Shown here piece after piece: positions 29,635 through 42,666 of a DNA stretch of 64,000 nt. The stretch is from assembly GCF_000385135.1 (NCBI RefSeq), contig NZ_ARQM01000015.1, positions 124,001 to 188,000 on the forward strand, in the 5' to 3' direction. This DNA is from Promicromonospora sukumoe 327MFSha3.1. GTDB taxonomy: Bacteria > Actinomycetota > Actinomycetes > Actinomycetales > Cellulomonadaceae. Each line of letters opens with the position of its first letter. The first letter of the stretch is position 1. The translations under genes were made by a program, and so were the position numbers. The notes under the pieces are model-generated. The model saw nothing but the letters and a program-made list of their open reading frames with translations, did no database searches and had not been told where the DNA came from.

Positions 29635-30927
29635 TCAGCCTTCGACTCTCAGGACGGACGTGATCTCGCGGACCGGTTCGAGCGTGCGCACGGCCGCGAT
29701 GGTGGCGGCCAGCGACGCCTCGCGGGCGGCGTGGGTGGTCAGGAGCAGCTCGGCGGTGCCCTCGGAGGGCCCGGTCTGGCGCACGGTGTCGATCGAGACG
29801 CCGTGGTCGCCCACGACGCCCGCGACCTGAGCGAGCACGCCGGGCAGGTCGGCCACCAGCAGACGCACCTGGTAGCGCGTCACCGCGGCGTCCGCCGGGA
29901 GCAGCGGGCGCGCCGCGTAGGTGGACTCCTGCGGGCCCTTGCCACCGAGCACGCGGTGGCGCGCCGCCGAGACGACGTCGCCCAGCACCGCGGACGCCGT
30001 GGGCCGGCCGCCGGCGCCCTGGCCGTAGAACATGAGCGGACCCGCGGCGTCGGCCTCGACGAAGATCGCGTTGAACGCGCCCTTCACGCCCGCCAGCGGG
30101 TGTTCCAGCGGCACCAGCGCCGGGTGCACGCGCACCGCGACGCCCTCGCCGGTCTGCTCGGCGATGGCCAGCAGCTTCACGGCGTGCCCGGTCCGGGCGG
30201 CCCACGCGACGTCGTCCGAGGTGACCCCGGTGATGCCCTCGCGCGCGACGTCGTCGGCCGAGACGCGGGTGTGGAAGGCGAGGCTGGCCAGGATCGCGGC
30301 CTTGGCGGCGGCGTCGTAGCCCTCGATGTCGGCCGTGGGGTCGGCCTCGGCGTAGCCGAGGTCCTGCGCCTGCTTGACGGCCTCGTCGAGGTCGAGCCCC
30401 GTGGTGGCCATCTGGTCCAGCACGTAGTTGGTGGTGCCGTTGACGATGCCCAGGACGCGGCGCACGTGGTCGCCCGCCAGGGACTCGCGCACGGGCCGCA
30501 CGATCGGGATGGCGCCCGCGACGGCGGCCTCGTAGTAGATGTCGACGCCGGCCGAGTCGGCCGCCTTGTAGAGCGTGGGACCGTCGGCGGCCAGGAGCGC
30601 CTTGTTGGCGGTGACGACGGCGGCCCCGCCCTCGATGGCGCGCAGAAGCAGGGCACGGGCCGGCTCGGTGCCGCCCATCACCTCGACGACGATGTCCGCG
30701 CCGTCGACGAGCGACTCCGCGTCCTCGGTCAGCAGGTCACGCGGTACGGCGGCGTCGCGGGGGCGGCTCGCGTCGCGCACGGCGATGCCGGCGAGCTCCA
30801 GCGGCGCGCCCGCGCGGGCGGCGAGATCAGTGCCCTGCTCCAGCAGCATCCGGGCCACCTCGGTGCCCACGACGCCACAGCCCAGCAGTGCGACACGCAG
30901 CCCGCGGGCGGGCTCGGGGACAGGCAC
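29635..30927 (-). CDS. hom: Homoserine dehydrogenase with ACT domain
   Basis: The 430-residue enzyme reduces aspartate semialdehyde to homoserine. NAD(P)-binding LRVALLGCGVVGTEVA (residues 8-23), VEVMGGTEPA, NKALLA, the substrate region GYAEADPTADIEGYDAA, and a C-terminal ACT domain (about 345-425, VRLLVADLPGVLAQVAGVVGDHG) that in relatives mediates threonine feedback. I chose the GTG at 30927 because AGGA lies 5 nt upstream and a TACCCT -10-like box (31006-31001) precedes it; an in-frame ATG at 31023 would precede that box and add 32 non-conserved residues. Confidence 0.93.
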   Translation of the reverse strand: MPVPEPARGLRVALLGCGVVGTEVARMLLEQGTDLAARAGAPLELAGIAVRDASRPRDAAVPRDLLTEDAESLVDGADIVVEVMGGTEPARALLLRAIEGGAAVVTANKALLAADGPTLYKAADSAGVDIYYEAAVAGAIPIVRPVRESLAGDHVRRVLGIVNGTTNYVLDQMATTGLDLDEAVKQAQDLGYAEADPTADIEGYDAAAKAAILASLAFHTRVSADDVAREGITGVTSDDVAWAARTGHAVKLLAIAEQTGEGVAVRVHPALVPLEHPLAGVKGAFNAIFVEADAAGPLMFYGQGAGGRPTASAVLGDVVSAARHRVLGGKGPQESTYAARPLLPADAAVTRYQVRLLVADLPGVLAQVAGVVGDHGVSIDTVRQTGPSEGTAELLLTTHAAREASLAATIAAVRTLEPVREITSVLRVEG

Positions 30928-31064
30928 AGCGATCCTGCTTTCGTCTTCGGGGGGCGTCCGCTCCCGGTGCGGTTCCGCACGGGTTCGGGACGATGCGACC
31001 AGGGTAACCGGAGCGTCCGACATGCGGGCGCTGTGTCTCACGGCAGGTGTTCGCCGAAAGGAGA

Positions 31065-31118
31065 ACGCCTGCCCGGGAACCCGCACCCCTCGGTCGAGGG
31101 GCGGTTCCGGACAGGCGT
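31065..31118 (-). terminator. Terminator hairpin after secA
   Basis: ACGCCTG-CCGGGAAC-type sequence at 31065-31083 pairs with CGGTTCCGGACAGGCGT at 31102-31118, with a second inner stem CCCCTCG/CGAGGGG. On the minus strand it lies 35 bp after the secA stop and is followed by TCTCCTTTC. It separates secA from hom. Confidence 0.7.
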
Positions 31119-31152
31119 CCTCACTCGGCGGGGCAGGCCCCGCCGGCCGGTC

Positions 31153-34107
<2,955 letters not shown>

Positions 34108-34416
34108 GCGGGTTCTCCCAGGTCGTCGTCGAGTTTTCGCCGTCGCCCATCGTAGGCCGTAAACCTGAGCGGGTGGCCCGAAGCCGACGGCGGACCGGCA
34201 TGGTTCGCTCTCGGGGTAACGATCACGGGAAGCATGCGGTTCCTGAGCCGCCCTTGGTCTCTCCCTGACGAACCGGAGACCGACACCGGATAGGGTGGTC
34301 ACATCGCCCACCCGCCCGCGCTCGCGCGGCATGCCGTCCAGTGCTCGACCCGGGTCCCGCGCCCGGCACCCCTGGCACGACGTCCTGTCCACGAGCCCTG
34401 ACAGGACGGAACGGAC
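34108..34416. promoter_or_regulatory. Divergent secA-mrpA intergenic region
   Basis: This 309-bp gap has no gene. On the minus strand TACGAT (34154-34149) fits a TANNNT -10 and would give secA a leader of about 35 nt including its ribosome-binding site. On the plus strand TAGGGT (34291-34296) is a candidate -10 for mrpA. Neither has a strong -35. I see no riboswitch-like structure. Confidence 0.35.
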
Positions 34417-37398
34417 GTGCTTCCGGTACTCCTCGCCCACGGCGTCCTGGCCCTTGCCGCGCCCGCACTCTTTGCCCGCCTCGGACGACGCGCCTTCTGG
34501 GTGCTGGCCCTCGGTCCCGCCGGGGCCGCTGCGTATGCCCTGTCCCAGACCTCTGCGGTCTTCGCCGGCCGCACGCCCACGGAGCGCGTGGAGTGGATTC
34601 CCGCGCTCGGCCTCGCCGTCGACCTGCGGCTCGACTCCCTGTCCTGGCTGATGCTGCTGGTGGTCGGGGCGGTCGGCGCCCTCGTGCTGCTGTACTGCAG
34701 CGCCTACTTCGCCCGCGACGCGCGCGGCCTGGGCCGGTTCGGGGGGTTCCTCGTGGCCTTCGCCGGCTCGATGGCCGGCCTCGTCACCGCCGACGACATG
34801 CTGCTGCTGTTCGTGTTCTGGGAGCTCACCACGGTGTTCTCCTACCTCCTGATCGGGCACTACGCGGACCGCACGTCGTCGCGCCGGGCGGCCATGCAGG
34901 CGCTCGTGGTGACCACCGCGGGCGGCCTCGCGATGCTGGTCGGCGTGGTCGTGCTCGGGGTCACCGCCGGGACCTGGAGCATGTCGGCCGTCATCGCCGA
35001 CCCGCCGGCCGGGCCCGCGGTGACCATCGCCGTGGTCTGCCTGCTGGCCGGGGCGGCCACCAAGTCCGCCCTGGTGCCCACGCACTTCTGGCTGCCCGCC
35101 GCGATGGCCGCGCCCACGCCCGTGTCCGCCTACCTGCACGCGGCCGCCATGGTGAAGGCCGGCATCTACCTGGTGGCGCGGTTCGCCCCCGCGTTCTCGG
35201 ACCTGACGGCGTGGCGCGTCGTCGTGCTCGTGCTGGGCGGCACCACGCTGCTGCTCGGCGGGTACCGGGCGTTGAAGCAGCACGACCTCAAGCTCGTCCT
35301 CGCGTTCGGCACGGTCTCCCAGCTCGGGCTTCTCACGCTGCTGCTCGGCTACGGCACGCGGGCCACCGCGCTGGCGGGCCTGGCGCTGCTCGGCGCGCAC
35401 GCCATGTTCAAGGCGTCGCTGTTCCTGGTGGTCGGCGTGGTCGACGCCGCGACCGGCACGCGCGACCTGCGCAAGCTCGCCGGCGTCGCACGCCGCCTGC
35501 CCGTCACGGCCCTGGCCGCGACGCTGGCGACGGCCTCGATGATCGGCCTGCCACCCTTCGCCGGCTACGTCGCCAAGGAGGCGGCGCTGGTGGCCTGGGA
35601 GCACGACGGCGACGTGCTGGGCCGCGTGATGACCGTCGTGGTCGCCGTGGGTTCCGCCCTCACCGTCGCGTACGGGCTGCGCTTCCTGTGGGGCGCGTTC
35701 AAGCCCCGCCTGCCGGCCACCGCCGAGCTCCCGGAGCAGGACGCCGCGCCCGGCACCGTGCACCCGCAGCCGTTCTGGATGGTCGCGCCGCCGCTGGTCC
35801 TGGGCGTCCTCGGCCTGGTCGTGGCCCTCGTTCCCCAGGTCGGCCAGGAGCTGCTGGCCCCGTACGCGAACACCTACCCGGCCGGCGAGCCCGGCCACCT
35901 GGCGCTCTGGGAGGGGTTCACACCCGCCCTCGCGATCACCGTCGCCGTGTTCCTGGCCGGTGGCCTCGCGTTCTGGCAGCGCGCGCGGATCGAGCGGTTC
36001 CAGGACTCGCTGTGGTCCCCCGACGGCGCCGACGTGCTCTACCGGCGCTTCATGCGCAAGCTCGACCGCCTGGCCAGCGACGTCACGGCCGGCACGCAGC
36101 GCGGTTCCCTGCCCTTCTACCTGGGCGTCATCCTCGTGACGCTCGCGGTGGGGCCCGGGCTCGCGCTCGCGCTCGGCCTGGTCGGCGAGCCGGGCGGCCT
36201 GCCCGTCGCGGCCGACGCCGTGGGGCGCGACGGCGTGCTGCACCTCGGCCCGTTCGCGCTGGTGCCCTGGGACCGGCCCGCCCAGCTGGTCATCGTCGCC
36301 GTGGTCGTGCTGGCCGCGATCCTGACGGCGCGGGCCCGGCGGCGGCTCAAGGCCGTGATCCTGGCGGGCGTGGCCGGCTACGGCAACGCGGCCCTGTTCC
36401 TCCTGCACGGCGCCCCGGACCTGGCCCTGACCCAGGTGCTGTGCGAGACGCTGACGCTGGTGGTCATGGTGCTGGTGCTGCGCCGCCTGCCCCCGTACTT
36501 CTCGGACCGGCCGCTCGCGGCGAGCCGCTGGGTGCGGCTGGCGATCGGCGTCGTGACCGGGCTGGTCGTGATGACGTTCGTGGCCGCCGCTCCCCTGGTC
36601 CGCGTGCACACCCCGGTGTCGGTGGACTTCCCCGTCGAGGCCGAGACCTTCGGCGGTGGGCGCAACATCGTCAACGTCACGCTCGTCGACATCCGCGCCT
36701 GGGACACGGTGGGCGAGATCTCCGTGCTGCTCGTGGCCGCCACCGGCGTCGCGTCGCTCGTCTTCCTGCGCCAGCGCAGCGGCGACGTCCTGCGGCTGGA
36801 CCGGGCGGCGAACGCCCAGGCCGTCGCCCCCGGGGACCGCGCGGGCAACCAGCCGGCGCGGCGCGGCAAGTGGCTGCTGGCCGGGCCCACGCTCGATCCC
36901 GGGCAGCGCTCCATGCTGTTCGAGGTGCTGACCCGCGTGATCTTCCACCCCATGATCCTGTTCGCCCTGTTCCTGCTGTTCAGCGGGCACAACGCGCCCG
37001 GCGGCGGGTTCGCGGCGGGCCTCGTGGCCGGCCTGGCCCTCACGGTCAGATACCTGGCCGGCGGCCGGTTCGAGCTGGGCGAGGCCGCGCCGGTGCACCC
37101 CGGCCTCGTGCTCGGCACCGGCCTGTTCCTGTCGGCGGGCGTGGGGCTCGTGGCGCTGCTCGCCGGTCAGGAGGTGCTGGAGAGCACCATCCTCGACCTG
37201 CACATTCCGGTGCTGGGCGACGTCCACCTCGTCACCAGCCTCTTCTTCGACATCGGAGTGTTCCTCGTGGTCATCGGCCTGGTCATCGACATCCTGCGGA
37301 GCTTCGGCGCGGAGCTGGACCGGCAGGCGGAACCGTTCGCCTGGTCGATCGGCGAACGGCGGCGCGTGGAGGTCCGCACCGGGGGTGACCGCGCATGA
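34417..37398 (+). CDS. mrpA: Mrp Na+/H+ antiporter subunit A fused to subunit B
   Basis: The 993-residue polytopic protein is homologous to respiratory complex I NuoL. The N-terminal proton-channel domain has the Lys and His signatures [37 protein letters not shown] and [15 protein letters not shown]. After MrpA-specific helices, about residues 840-970 form an MnhB domain ([30 protein letters not shown]), so A and B are one chain, which explains the absence of a separate mrpB. GTG start with AGGACGGA upstream. Its stop overlaps mrpC (ATGA). The complex exports Na+ in exchange for H+ in alkali and salt tolerance. Confidence 0.95.
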   Translation: MLPVLLAHGVLALAAPALFARLGRRAFWVLALGPAGAAAYALSQTSAVFAGRTPTERVEWIPALGLAVDLRLDSLSWLMLLVVGAVGALVLLYCSAYFARDARGLGRFGGFLVAFAGSMAGLVTADDMLLLFVFWELTTVFSYLLIGHYADRTSSRRAAMQALVVTTAGGLAMLVGVVVLGVTAGTWSMSAVIADPPAGPAVTIAVVCLLAGAATKSALVPTHFWLPAAMAAPTPVSAYLHAAAMVKAGIYLVARFAPAFSDLTAWRVVVLVLGGTTLLLGGYRALKQHDLKLVLAFGTVSQLGLLTLLLGYGTRATALAGLALLGAHAMFKASLFLVVGVVDAATGTRDLRKLAGVARRLPVTALAATLATASMIGLPPFAGYVAKEAALVAWEHDGDVLGRVMTVVVAVGSALTVAYGLRFLWGAFKPRLPATAELPEQDAAPGTVHPQPFWMVAPPLVLGVLGLVVALVPQVGQELLAPYANTYPAGEPGHLALWEGFTPALAITVAVFLAGGLAFWQRARIERFQDSLWSPDGADVLYRRFMRKLDRLASDVTAGTQRGSLPFYLGVILVTLAVGPGLALALGLVGEPGGLPVAADAVGRDGVLHLGPFALVPWDRPAQLVIVAVVVLAAILTARARRRLKAVILAGVAGYGNAALFLLHGAPDLALTQVLCETLTLVVMVLVLRRLPPYFSDRPLAASRWVRLAIGVVTGLVVMTFVAAAPLVRVHTPVSVDFPVEAETFGGGRNIVNVTLVDIRAWDTVGEISVLLVAATGVASLVFLRQRSGDVLRLDRAANAQAVAPGDRAGNQPARRGKWLLAGPTLDPGQRSMLFEVLTRVIFHPMILFALFLLFSGHNAPGGGFAAGLVAGLALTVRYLAGGRFELGEAAPVHPGLVLGTGLFLSAGVGLVALLAGQEVLESTILDLHIPVLGDVHLVTSLFFDIGVFLVVIGLVIDILRSFGAELDRQAEPFAWSIGERRRVEVRTGGDRA

Positions 37399-37907
37399 TC
37401 GTGCTCGACACCGTGCCCTCGGGCGCCCTGCTCCTGACGGTCGGCGTGCTGTTCGCCGCCGGGGTCTACCTGCTGCTGGAGAGGTCGCTGACCCGCGTGC
37501 TGCTCGGCTTCGTGCTGATGGGCAACGGGGCCAACCTCGCGATCCTCGTGGCCGGCGGCCGCGCGGGCGCGCCGCCCATCACCGGCGCCACCTCGGAGCC
37601 GATGAGCGATCCGCTGGCCCAGGCGATGGTGCTGACCTCGATCGTCATCACGCTCGCGCTGGTCGCGTTCGTGCTGGCCATGGCCTACCGGTCCTGGCAG
37701 CTGCACGGGCACGACGAGGTGCAGGACGACCTGGAGGACACCCGCATCGCCCGGCTCGCCGACGCGGACGCGCCCTCGTACGCCGACAGCGACGCCGAGG
37801 AGTCCGGGTCCACGCTCGACGAGGAGGCCGTCGCCGTGCGGGACGAGGTCGCGCTGCCGGACCGTGAGACGCCGTCGGGCAACGCTCGCGGGAGGGAGGA
37901 CGCATGA
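37395..37907 (+). CDS. mrpC: Mrp antiporter subunit C
   Basis: The 170-residue NuoK homologue has three membrane segments, including [22 protein letters not shown] and the conserved [26 protein letters not shown] hydrophilic, strongly acidic tail from about residue 105 ([27 protein letters not shown]) is longer than in Bacillus MrpC. Start and stop each overlap the neighbouring gene by 4 bases. Confidence 0.95.
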   Translation: MIVLDTVPSGALLLTVGVLFAAGVYLLLERSLTRVLLGFVLMGNGANLAILVAGGRAGAPPITGATSEPMSDPLAQAMVLTSIVITLALVAFVLAMAYRSWQLHGHDEVQDDLEDTRIARLADADAPSYADSDAEESGSTLDEEAVAVRDEVALPDRETPSGNARGREDA

Positions 37908-39565
37908 CCCCGTGGAGCGTGGAGACCCTCGTCCCCCTGCCCGTGCTGGTGCCGCTGTTCGCCGCGGGCCTGGCCCTGGCGCTGCACCGCTACGAGCGGG
38001 CGCAGCGGATCATCTCCGTGGTCGCCCTGTCCGTGGTCGTGGCCGCCGCCGCGGGCCTCGTGGTGGCCGCCCAGGCCGGGCCGGTCGTCATCGACGTCGG
38101 CGGGTGGGCGGCCCCGGTCGGGGTCAACCTCGTTGCCGACCCGCTGGCCGCCCTGATGCTGCTGGTCAGCAGCGTGGTGCTGCTCTGCGTGCTGCTCTAC
38201 TCGATGGCGCAGGGCATCGCCGACGGCAACGACCGCACGGCGCCCGCCACCAAGGACACGAAGATCCTGCAGGAGGCTATCCGCGGGCAGGACGCGGACG
38301 CCGACGAGGACACCCGCCGCGACGTGCTGCCCGTGGCGATCTTCCACCCGACGTTCCTGATCCTCGCCGCGGGCGTGGCGGACGCGTTCCTGGCCGGCGA
38401 CCTGTTCAACCTGTACGTCGGCTTCGAGATCCTGCTCGCCGCGTCGTACGTGCTGCTCACGCTGGGCGGCACCGTGGAGCGCATCCGGGCGGGCAGCGTG
38501 TACGTGGTGGTCGCGCTGCTCAGCTCGATCGTGTTCCTGGTCGCCGTCGGCCTGGTCTACGCGGCGACGGGCACGGTGAACATGGCGCAGCTCGCCGAGC
38601 GCCTGCCCGACATCGACCCGGGCGTGCGGCTCGGCATCCAGGGGCTGCTGCTGCTCGCGTTCGGGATCAAGGCGGCCATCTTCCCGCTGTCCGCGTGGCT
38701 CCCCGACTCCTACCCGACGGCGCCCGCCCCGGTCACCGCCGTGTTCGCGGGCCTGCTCACCAAGGTGGGCGTCTACGCGATCCTGCGCACCCAGACGCTG
38801 CTGTTCCCGCGGAACGAGGCGCTGGAGGCGGTGCTGCTCGTGCTGGCGCTGGCCACGATGATCGTCGGCATCCTGGGCGCGGTCGCGCAGGACGACGTGA
38901 AACGTCTGCTGTCGTTCACGCTGGTCAGCCATATCGGCTACATGATCTTCGGCGTCGCGCTCGCCACCCAGGCGAGCACCGCCGCGGCCATCTTCTACGT
39001 GGTGCACCACATCACGGTGCAGACCGCGCTGTTCCTCGTGGTGGGGCTGATCGAACGCCGCACCGGCACCACGTCGCTGGACCGCCTGGGCGGCCTGGCG
39101 ACCATGGCGCCGGGCCTGGCCGTCCTGTTCTTCGTGCCCGCGATGAACCTCGCGGGCATCCCGCCGCTGTCCGGGTTCCTGGGCAAGGTGGGCCTGCTGG
39201 AGGCCGGTGTCGTGGACGGCTCCGGGCTGGCCTGGGTGCTCGTGGTCGGTTCCGTGGTCACCTCGCTGCTCACGCTCTACGCCGTGGTCCGGGCCTGGAA
39301 CAAGGCGTTCTGGCAGCCCTGCCCGGAGAAGCTGCCCGAGCCGACGCCGCTGCCGTGGGGCATGGTCGGCCCGACGGCGGCCCTGGTCGCCGTCAGCGTC
39401 GGGCTGACCGTGGTGGCCGGCCCGCTGTACGCCTACGCGGACCGCGCGGCCGAGTCCGTGATGGACGGGCGCACCTACATCGAGGCCGTGTTCCCCGACG
39501 GCGCGCCGCGCGGCACGGGCGAGTCGAACAAGACCACCGACCACACCGAGGAGGTGGAGCCGTGA
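37904..39565 (+). CDS. mrpD: Mrp antiporter subunit D
   Basis: The 553-residue NuoM/NuoN homologue has about 14 helices. The proton-path motif GIKAAIFPLSAWLPDSYPTAPAPVTAVFAGLLTKVGVYAI and the later lysine/histidine helices are intact. A hydrophilic insertion of about 40 residues (near residues 104-145: TKDTKILQEAIRGQDADADEDTRRD) lies between early helices and is not in Bacillus MrpD. It overlaps mrpC and mrpE by 4 bases. Confidence 0.95.
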   Translation: MTPWSVETLVPLPVLVPLFAAGLALALHRYERAQRIISVVALSVVVAAAAGLVVAAQAGPVVIDVGGWAAPVGVNLVADPLAALMLLVSSVVLLCVLLYSMAQGIADGNDRTAPATKDTKILQEAIRGQDADADEDTRRDVLPVAIFHPTFLILAAGVADAFLAGDLFNLYVGFEILLAASYVLLTLGGTVERIRAGSVYVVVALLSSIVFLVAVGLVYAATGTVNMAQLAERLPDIDPGVRLGIQGLLLLAFGIKAAIFPLSAWLPDSYPTAPAPVTAVFAGLLTKVGVYAILRTQTLLFPRNEALEAVLLVLALATMIVGILGAVAQDDVKRLLSFTLVSHIGYMIFGVALATQASTAAAIFYVVHHITVQTALFLVVGLIERRTGTTSLDRLGGLATMAPGLAVLFFVPAMNLAGIPPLSGFLGKVGLLEAGVVDGSGLAWVLVVGSVVTSLLTLYAVVRAWNKAFWQPCPEKLPEPTPLPWGMVGPTAALVAVSVGLTVVAGPLYAYADRAAESVMDGRTYIEAVFPDGAPRGTGESNKTTDHTEEVEP

Positions 39566-40176
39566 AGCAGCCCGACCCTGCCCAGGGACCGGGGCGCCGA
39601 CGTGCGCGCCGGCTCGTGACGCTCTGGCCCACGATGGTGGTGGGCGCCCTGATCTGGGTGCTCCTGTGGGGCGACCTGTCGTGGGCGAACGTCATCTCGG
39701 GGGCCGTGCTCGGCGCCCTCGTGGCGCTGGCGTTCCCGCTGCCGCCCATCGGCACGGCCACGACCGTCCGGATCGGCCCGCTGCTGCACCTGCTCGGCCG
39801 GTTCGTCGGCGACCTCGTGCTCGCGTCGTTCCAGGTGGCGTGGACCGCGGTGGTGCCCGGCCGCGCGGCCCGCGGCGGCCCGACGCCGCACGGCGCGCTG
39901 GTCTCGGTGCCGCTGCGCACCGACTCGGACTTGTTCATCGCCACGACGGCCGGCCTCTCCTCGCTGGTGCCCGGCACGCTCGTGATCGACCTCGACCGGC
40001 CGACCCGGACCCTGCGGCTGCACGTGCTGGACATCGCCGCGTCGGGCGGCCCCGACGCCGTCCGGGACGCCACGCTGGACCTGGAGGCCCGGCTGCTGCG
40101 CGCGTTCGCGCCGAGCGCCGAGCTGGCCCGCGTGGGGCTCGCTCCATACACCCTGGACAAGGAGGAACGCCGATGA
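39562..40176 (+). CDS. mrpE: Mrp antiporter subunit E
   Basis: The 204-residue protein has an arginine-rich N-terminus, two membrane segments, and the MnhE-type soluble end with VPLRTDSDLFIATTAGLSSLVPGTLVIDLD. The GTG start lies in a GTGA overlap with the mrpD stop, with a GGAG upstream. MrpE is an essential small subunit of unknown catalytic role. Confidence 0.93.
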   Translation: MKQPDPAQGPGRRRARRLVTLWPTMVVGALIWVLLWGDLSWANVISGAVLGALVALAFPLPPIGTATTVRIGPLLHLLGRFVGDLVLASFQVAWTAVVPGRAARGGPTPHGALVSVPLRTDSDLFIATTAGLSSLVPGTLVIDLDRPTRTLRLHVLDIAASGGPDAVRDATLDLEARLLRAFAPSAELARVGLAPYTLDKEERR

Positions 40177-40613
40177 TGCTCGCCGTCGGAGTGGTCGCGA
40201 CCACCCTGCTCGCCGTGGGCGCGCTGCTCGCCGTGGTCCGGATCGAACGCGGCCCCACCATGCTGGACCGAACGGTGGCGTTCGACGTGCTCACCACAGC
40301 CCTCGTGGGTGCCATCGCGGTCGAGGCGGCGATCTCGCGCCGCACCGAGTCCGTGCCGATCCTCGTGGTGCTCTCGCTGGTCGGGTTCATCGGGTCGGTG
40401 ACGATCGCGCGGTTCGCCGCCGTCGAGCCGCCCAAGAACGGCACGGCCGCCCAGCGGTCCGGGCCGCGGCCGGGGGCGGGCGCGGCGGGTGGCGCCGGGC
40501 CCTCCGCTCCCGGGTCCGTCGGGTTCGCCGGCCCGAACGCCGGTTCGGGCGGTTCCGGGGTCGAGCCGGGCCCGGATCCCGCGGACGTCACCGGCCGGAA
40601 GGAGGAGTCATGA
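40173..40613 (+). CDS. mrpF: Mrp antiporter subunit F with a low-complexity tail
   Basis: The 146-residue protein has the MnhF core in the first 90 residues: RIERGPTMLDRTVAFDVLTTALVGAIAVEAAI and LVVLSLVGFIGSVTIARF. The remaining 55 residues are Gly/Ala/Pro/Ser-rich and probably disordered. AAGGAGG is 7 nt before the ATG at 40173, which overlaps the mrpE stop; a second ATG follows directly. Confidence 0.92.
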   Translation: MMLAVGVVATTLLAVGALLAVVRIERGPTMLDRTVAFDVLTTALVGAIAVEAAISRRTESVPILVVLSLVGFIGSVTIARFAAVEPPKNGTAAQRSGPRPGAGAAGGAGPSAPGSVGFAGPNAGSGGSGVEPGPDPADVTGRKEES

Positions 40614-40957
40614 CCCTGGTGACCGACGTCGCCGCCGCCGTCTGCCTGCTGCTCGGCGCGTTCTTCTCGTTCTCCGCCGGCGTGGGCGTGGTGCGGTTCG
40701 ACAACCTGCTCTCGCGGATGCACGTCGTGGCCAAGCCCCAGGTGCTGGGCCTGCTGCTCCTGCTGGCCGGCGTCGCGCTGCGGCTGCAGGACCGGGGCTC
40801 GGCGACGATGCTCCTGCTGGTGGCGATCTTCCAGCTCATGACGTCGCCCGTGGCCGCCTACATGGTGGGCCGGTCCGGCCTGCGCACGCGCTGCGTGGAC
40901 CCGGCCGTCCTGGAGATCGAGGAGGACGAGTTCCCGGCGCGCGAGGCCGGGCGCTGA
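40610..40957 (+). CDS. mrpG: Mrp antiporter subunit G
   Basis: The 115-residue last gene of the operon has three membrane segments with GVVRFDNLLSRMHVVAKPQVLGLLLLLAGVAL, the MnhG signature, and an acidic C-terminus (EIEEDEF). The ATG overlaps the mrpF stop. It converges on the CPA2 antiporter gene, whose stop is 10 bp away. Confidence 0.93.
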   Translation: MTLVTDVAAAVCLLLGAFFSFSAGVGVVRFDNLLSRMHVVAKPQVLGLLLLLAGVALRLQDRGSATMLLLVAIFQLMTSPVAAYMVGRSGLRTRCVDPAVLEIEEDEFPAREAGR

Positions 40958-40967
40958 GCCCCCGGGC

Positions 40968-42641
40968 TCAGGCCGCGCCGCCGCTGCTGGCGGCGGGCTC
41001 GGAGTCCGGCACCGCGGCGGCCCGCCGCTCCGCCTGGGCGTCGCGCAGCTCCTCGGCGGCGTCGTACCCGAGGGCCGCCTCGGCCGCCTCGTCGGCGAGG
41101 GCCAGACCGGCGGTGCCGTACAGGTGGAACACCGCGTCGGCACCGTGCCGCTCGAGCTCGGCCACGTCGTCGTCGTACCGGGCGACGGCGGCGACCGTGC
41201 CCTCGAAGCCGCTCGCCCGCAGCTGGGACAGCGCGATCAGGTTGGCCGCGTGGAAGGGCATGGCGAGGATGGCGAGGCGGACGGCGCCCGCGCTGCGCAC
41301 CCGGCCCCAGAACTCGATGTCCGTCGCGTCGGCCTGGACCACGGTGAAGCCCTCGGTGCGCAGGGCGGCGACGCGGGTCGGGTCGTGCTCGACGCCCACG
41401 ACGTCCATGCCGTAGTCGTCGCGCAGCTGCCGCACGGCGCCGCGGCCGACCCGGCCCATGCCGAGCACGAGCGCCTCCGCCCCGGACACGTCGATGAGCC
41501 GCTCCTCGCGGTGCAGCCACTCGTTGGGCTTGGACGGGAAGCGCTTGGCCAGCGACATCGCGAACTCGTTGCCGCGCGTGTTGATCGCGGAGGACAGCAC
41601 GAAGCTGGCGGCGACCGCGACGGCGAGCACCACGAGCCACTCGTCGTGCAGCAGGCCGGTCTGCGAGCCGACAGCGACCACGATCAGGCCGAACTCGGAG
41701 TAGTTGGCCAGCACCAGCCCGGACAGGATCGCCGTACGTTTGCGCAGGCGCATCAGGCGCAGCAGCACGGCCGTGATGATCGCCTGCAGCGGCAGCATGA
41801 GGAGCAGGAGCAGCCCGATGATCGCGGCCTGCCAGCTCAGCTCGCCGGAGAAGCCGATCGACACGAAGAAGCCGACGAGCAGCAGCTCCTTGACGGTGAA
41901 CAGGTTGCGGGACAGCTCGGTGGCCGCGGGGTGGCCGGCCAGGAGCATGCCCATGACGAGCGCGCCCAGGTCGCCCTTGAGCCCGACGGCCTCGAACAGC
42001 GCGTAGCCCGGGCCGAGCGCGACGGCCACGCCGAAGAGTGCCTGGAGCTCGCCGTGGCCCACCTTCGACCAGACCTTGCGCAGCAGCCACGCGCCCGGGA
42101 CCAGCAGCACGAGGGCGAACGCCCACGGGCTCGGCGGGTGGTCGGAGGCCACGGACAGGAAGACGACGGCGATCAGGTCCTGCATGACGAGCACGCCGAT
42201 CGCGATCCGGCCGTAGAGGGCGGACTGGTCGGACCGGCCGTCGAGCACCTTGACCACGAACACCGTGGAGGAGAACGACAGGGCGAGCCCGAGCAGCGCC
42301 AGCACGCCCAGGCCCTCGCCCGCGAGCATCGAGAACCCGACCACACCGAGCAGGCCGAGGAACCCGACCGCGATGGCGACGCTGACCACCAGGTGCGCGA
42401 CGGTCGTGAACCAGACGTCCCGGCGGAGCAGCGTCTTGACGTCCAGCTTGAGGCCGATGCCGAACAGCAGCAGCGTCACGCCGAGGTCGGCGACGGTCTC
42501 CAGGTAGGACGGCTCGGCGATGCCGGCCGCGTGGAGCGCGAACCCGGCCACCAGGAAGCCGACCAGGGGCGGCAGCCGCAGCAGCACCGCCCCGAGCCCG
42601 GCCGCGACCGTAGCTACCAGAAAGATCGCTGCCGTCGCCAT
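40968..42641 (-). CDS. CPA2-family cation:proton antiporter with TrkA-N domain (KefB/YbaL-like)
   Basis: The 557-residue protein has a transporter domain of about 12 helices (residues 5-370; GLALSFSSTVFVVKVL, VLVMQDLIAVVFL) and a TrkA-N/RCK Rossmann domain (about 392-510; ALVLGMGRVGRGAVRQL, GVEHDPTRVAALR), which binds nucleotide and gates transport. It ends in a short Ala/Glu tail. K+ or Na+ efflux is possible. No ribosome-binding site is seen; TAAACT (42653-42648) ends 6 nt before the ATG, so the mRNA may be leaderless. Its place beside the Mrp operon suggests a shared ion-stress role. Confidence 0.9.
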   Translation of the reverse strand: MATAAIFLVATVAAGLGAVLLRLPPLVGFLVAGFALHAAGIAEPSYLETVADLGVTLLLFGIGLKLDVKTLLRRDVWFTTVAHLVVSVAIAVGFLGLLGVVGFSMLAGEGLGVLALLGLALSFSSTVFVVKVLDGRSDQSALYGRIAIGVLVMQDLIAVVFLSVASDHPPSPWAFALVLLVPGAWLLRKVWSKVGHGELQALFGVAVALGPGYALFEAVGLKGDLGALVMGMLLAGHPAATELSRNLFTVKELLLVGFFVSIGFSGELSWQAAIIGLLLLLMLPLQAIITAVLLRLMRLRKRTAILSGLVLANYSEFGLIVVAVGSQTGLLHDEWLVVLAVAVAASFVLSSAINTRGNEFAMSLAKRFPSKPNEWLHREERLIDVSGAEALVLGMGRVGRGAVRQLRDDYGMDVVGVEHDPTRVAALRTEGFTVVQADATDIEFWGRVRSAGAVRLAILAMPFHAANLIALSQLRASGFEGTVAAVARYDDDVAELERHGADAVFHLYGTAGLALADEAAEAALGYDAAEELRDAQAERRAAAVPDSEPAASSGGAA

Positions 42642-42666
42642 GGAGAGAGTTTAGTTGTCGTGTGTT

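Noticed and set aside
34108-37227. A 1040-codon upstream extension of the secA frame
   Set aside because: It is antisense to mrpA and its composition is typical of a shadow. The secA start at 34107 has a ribosome-binding site and begins the conserved protein.
34417-37398. The MrpA-MrpB fusion as a novel protein
   Set aside because: Fused A-B chains are known in several actinobacteria and other bacteria.
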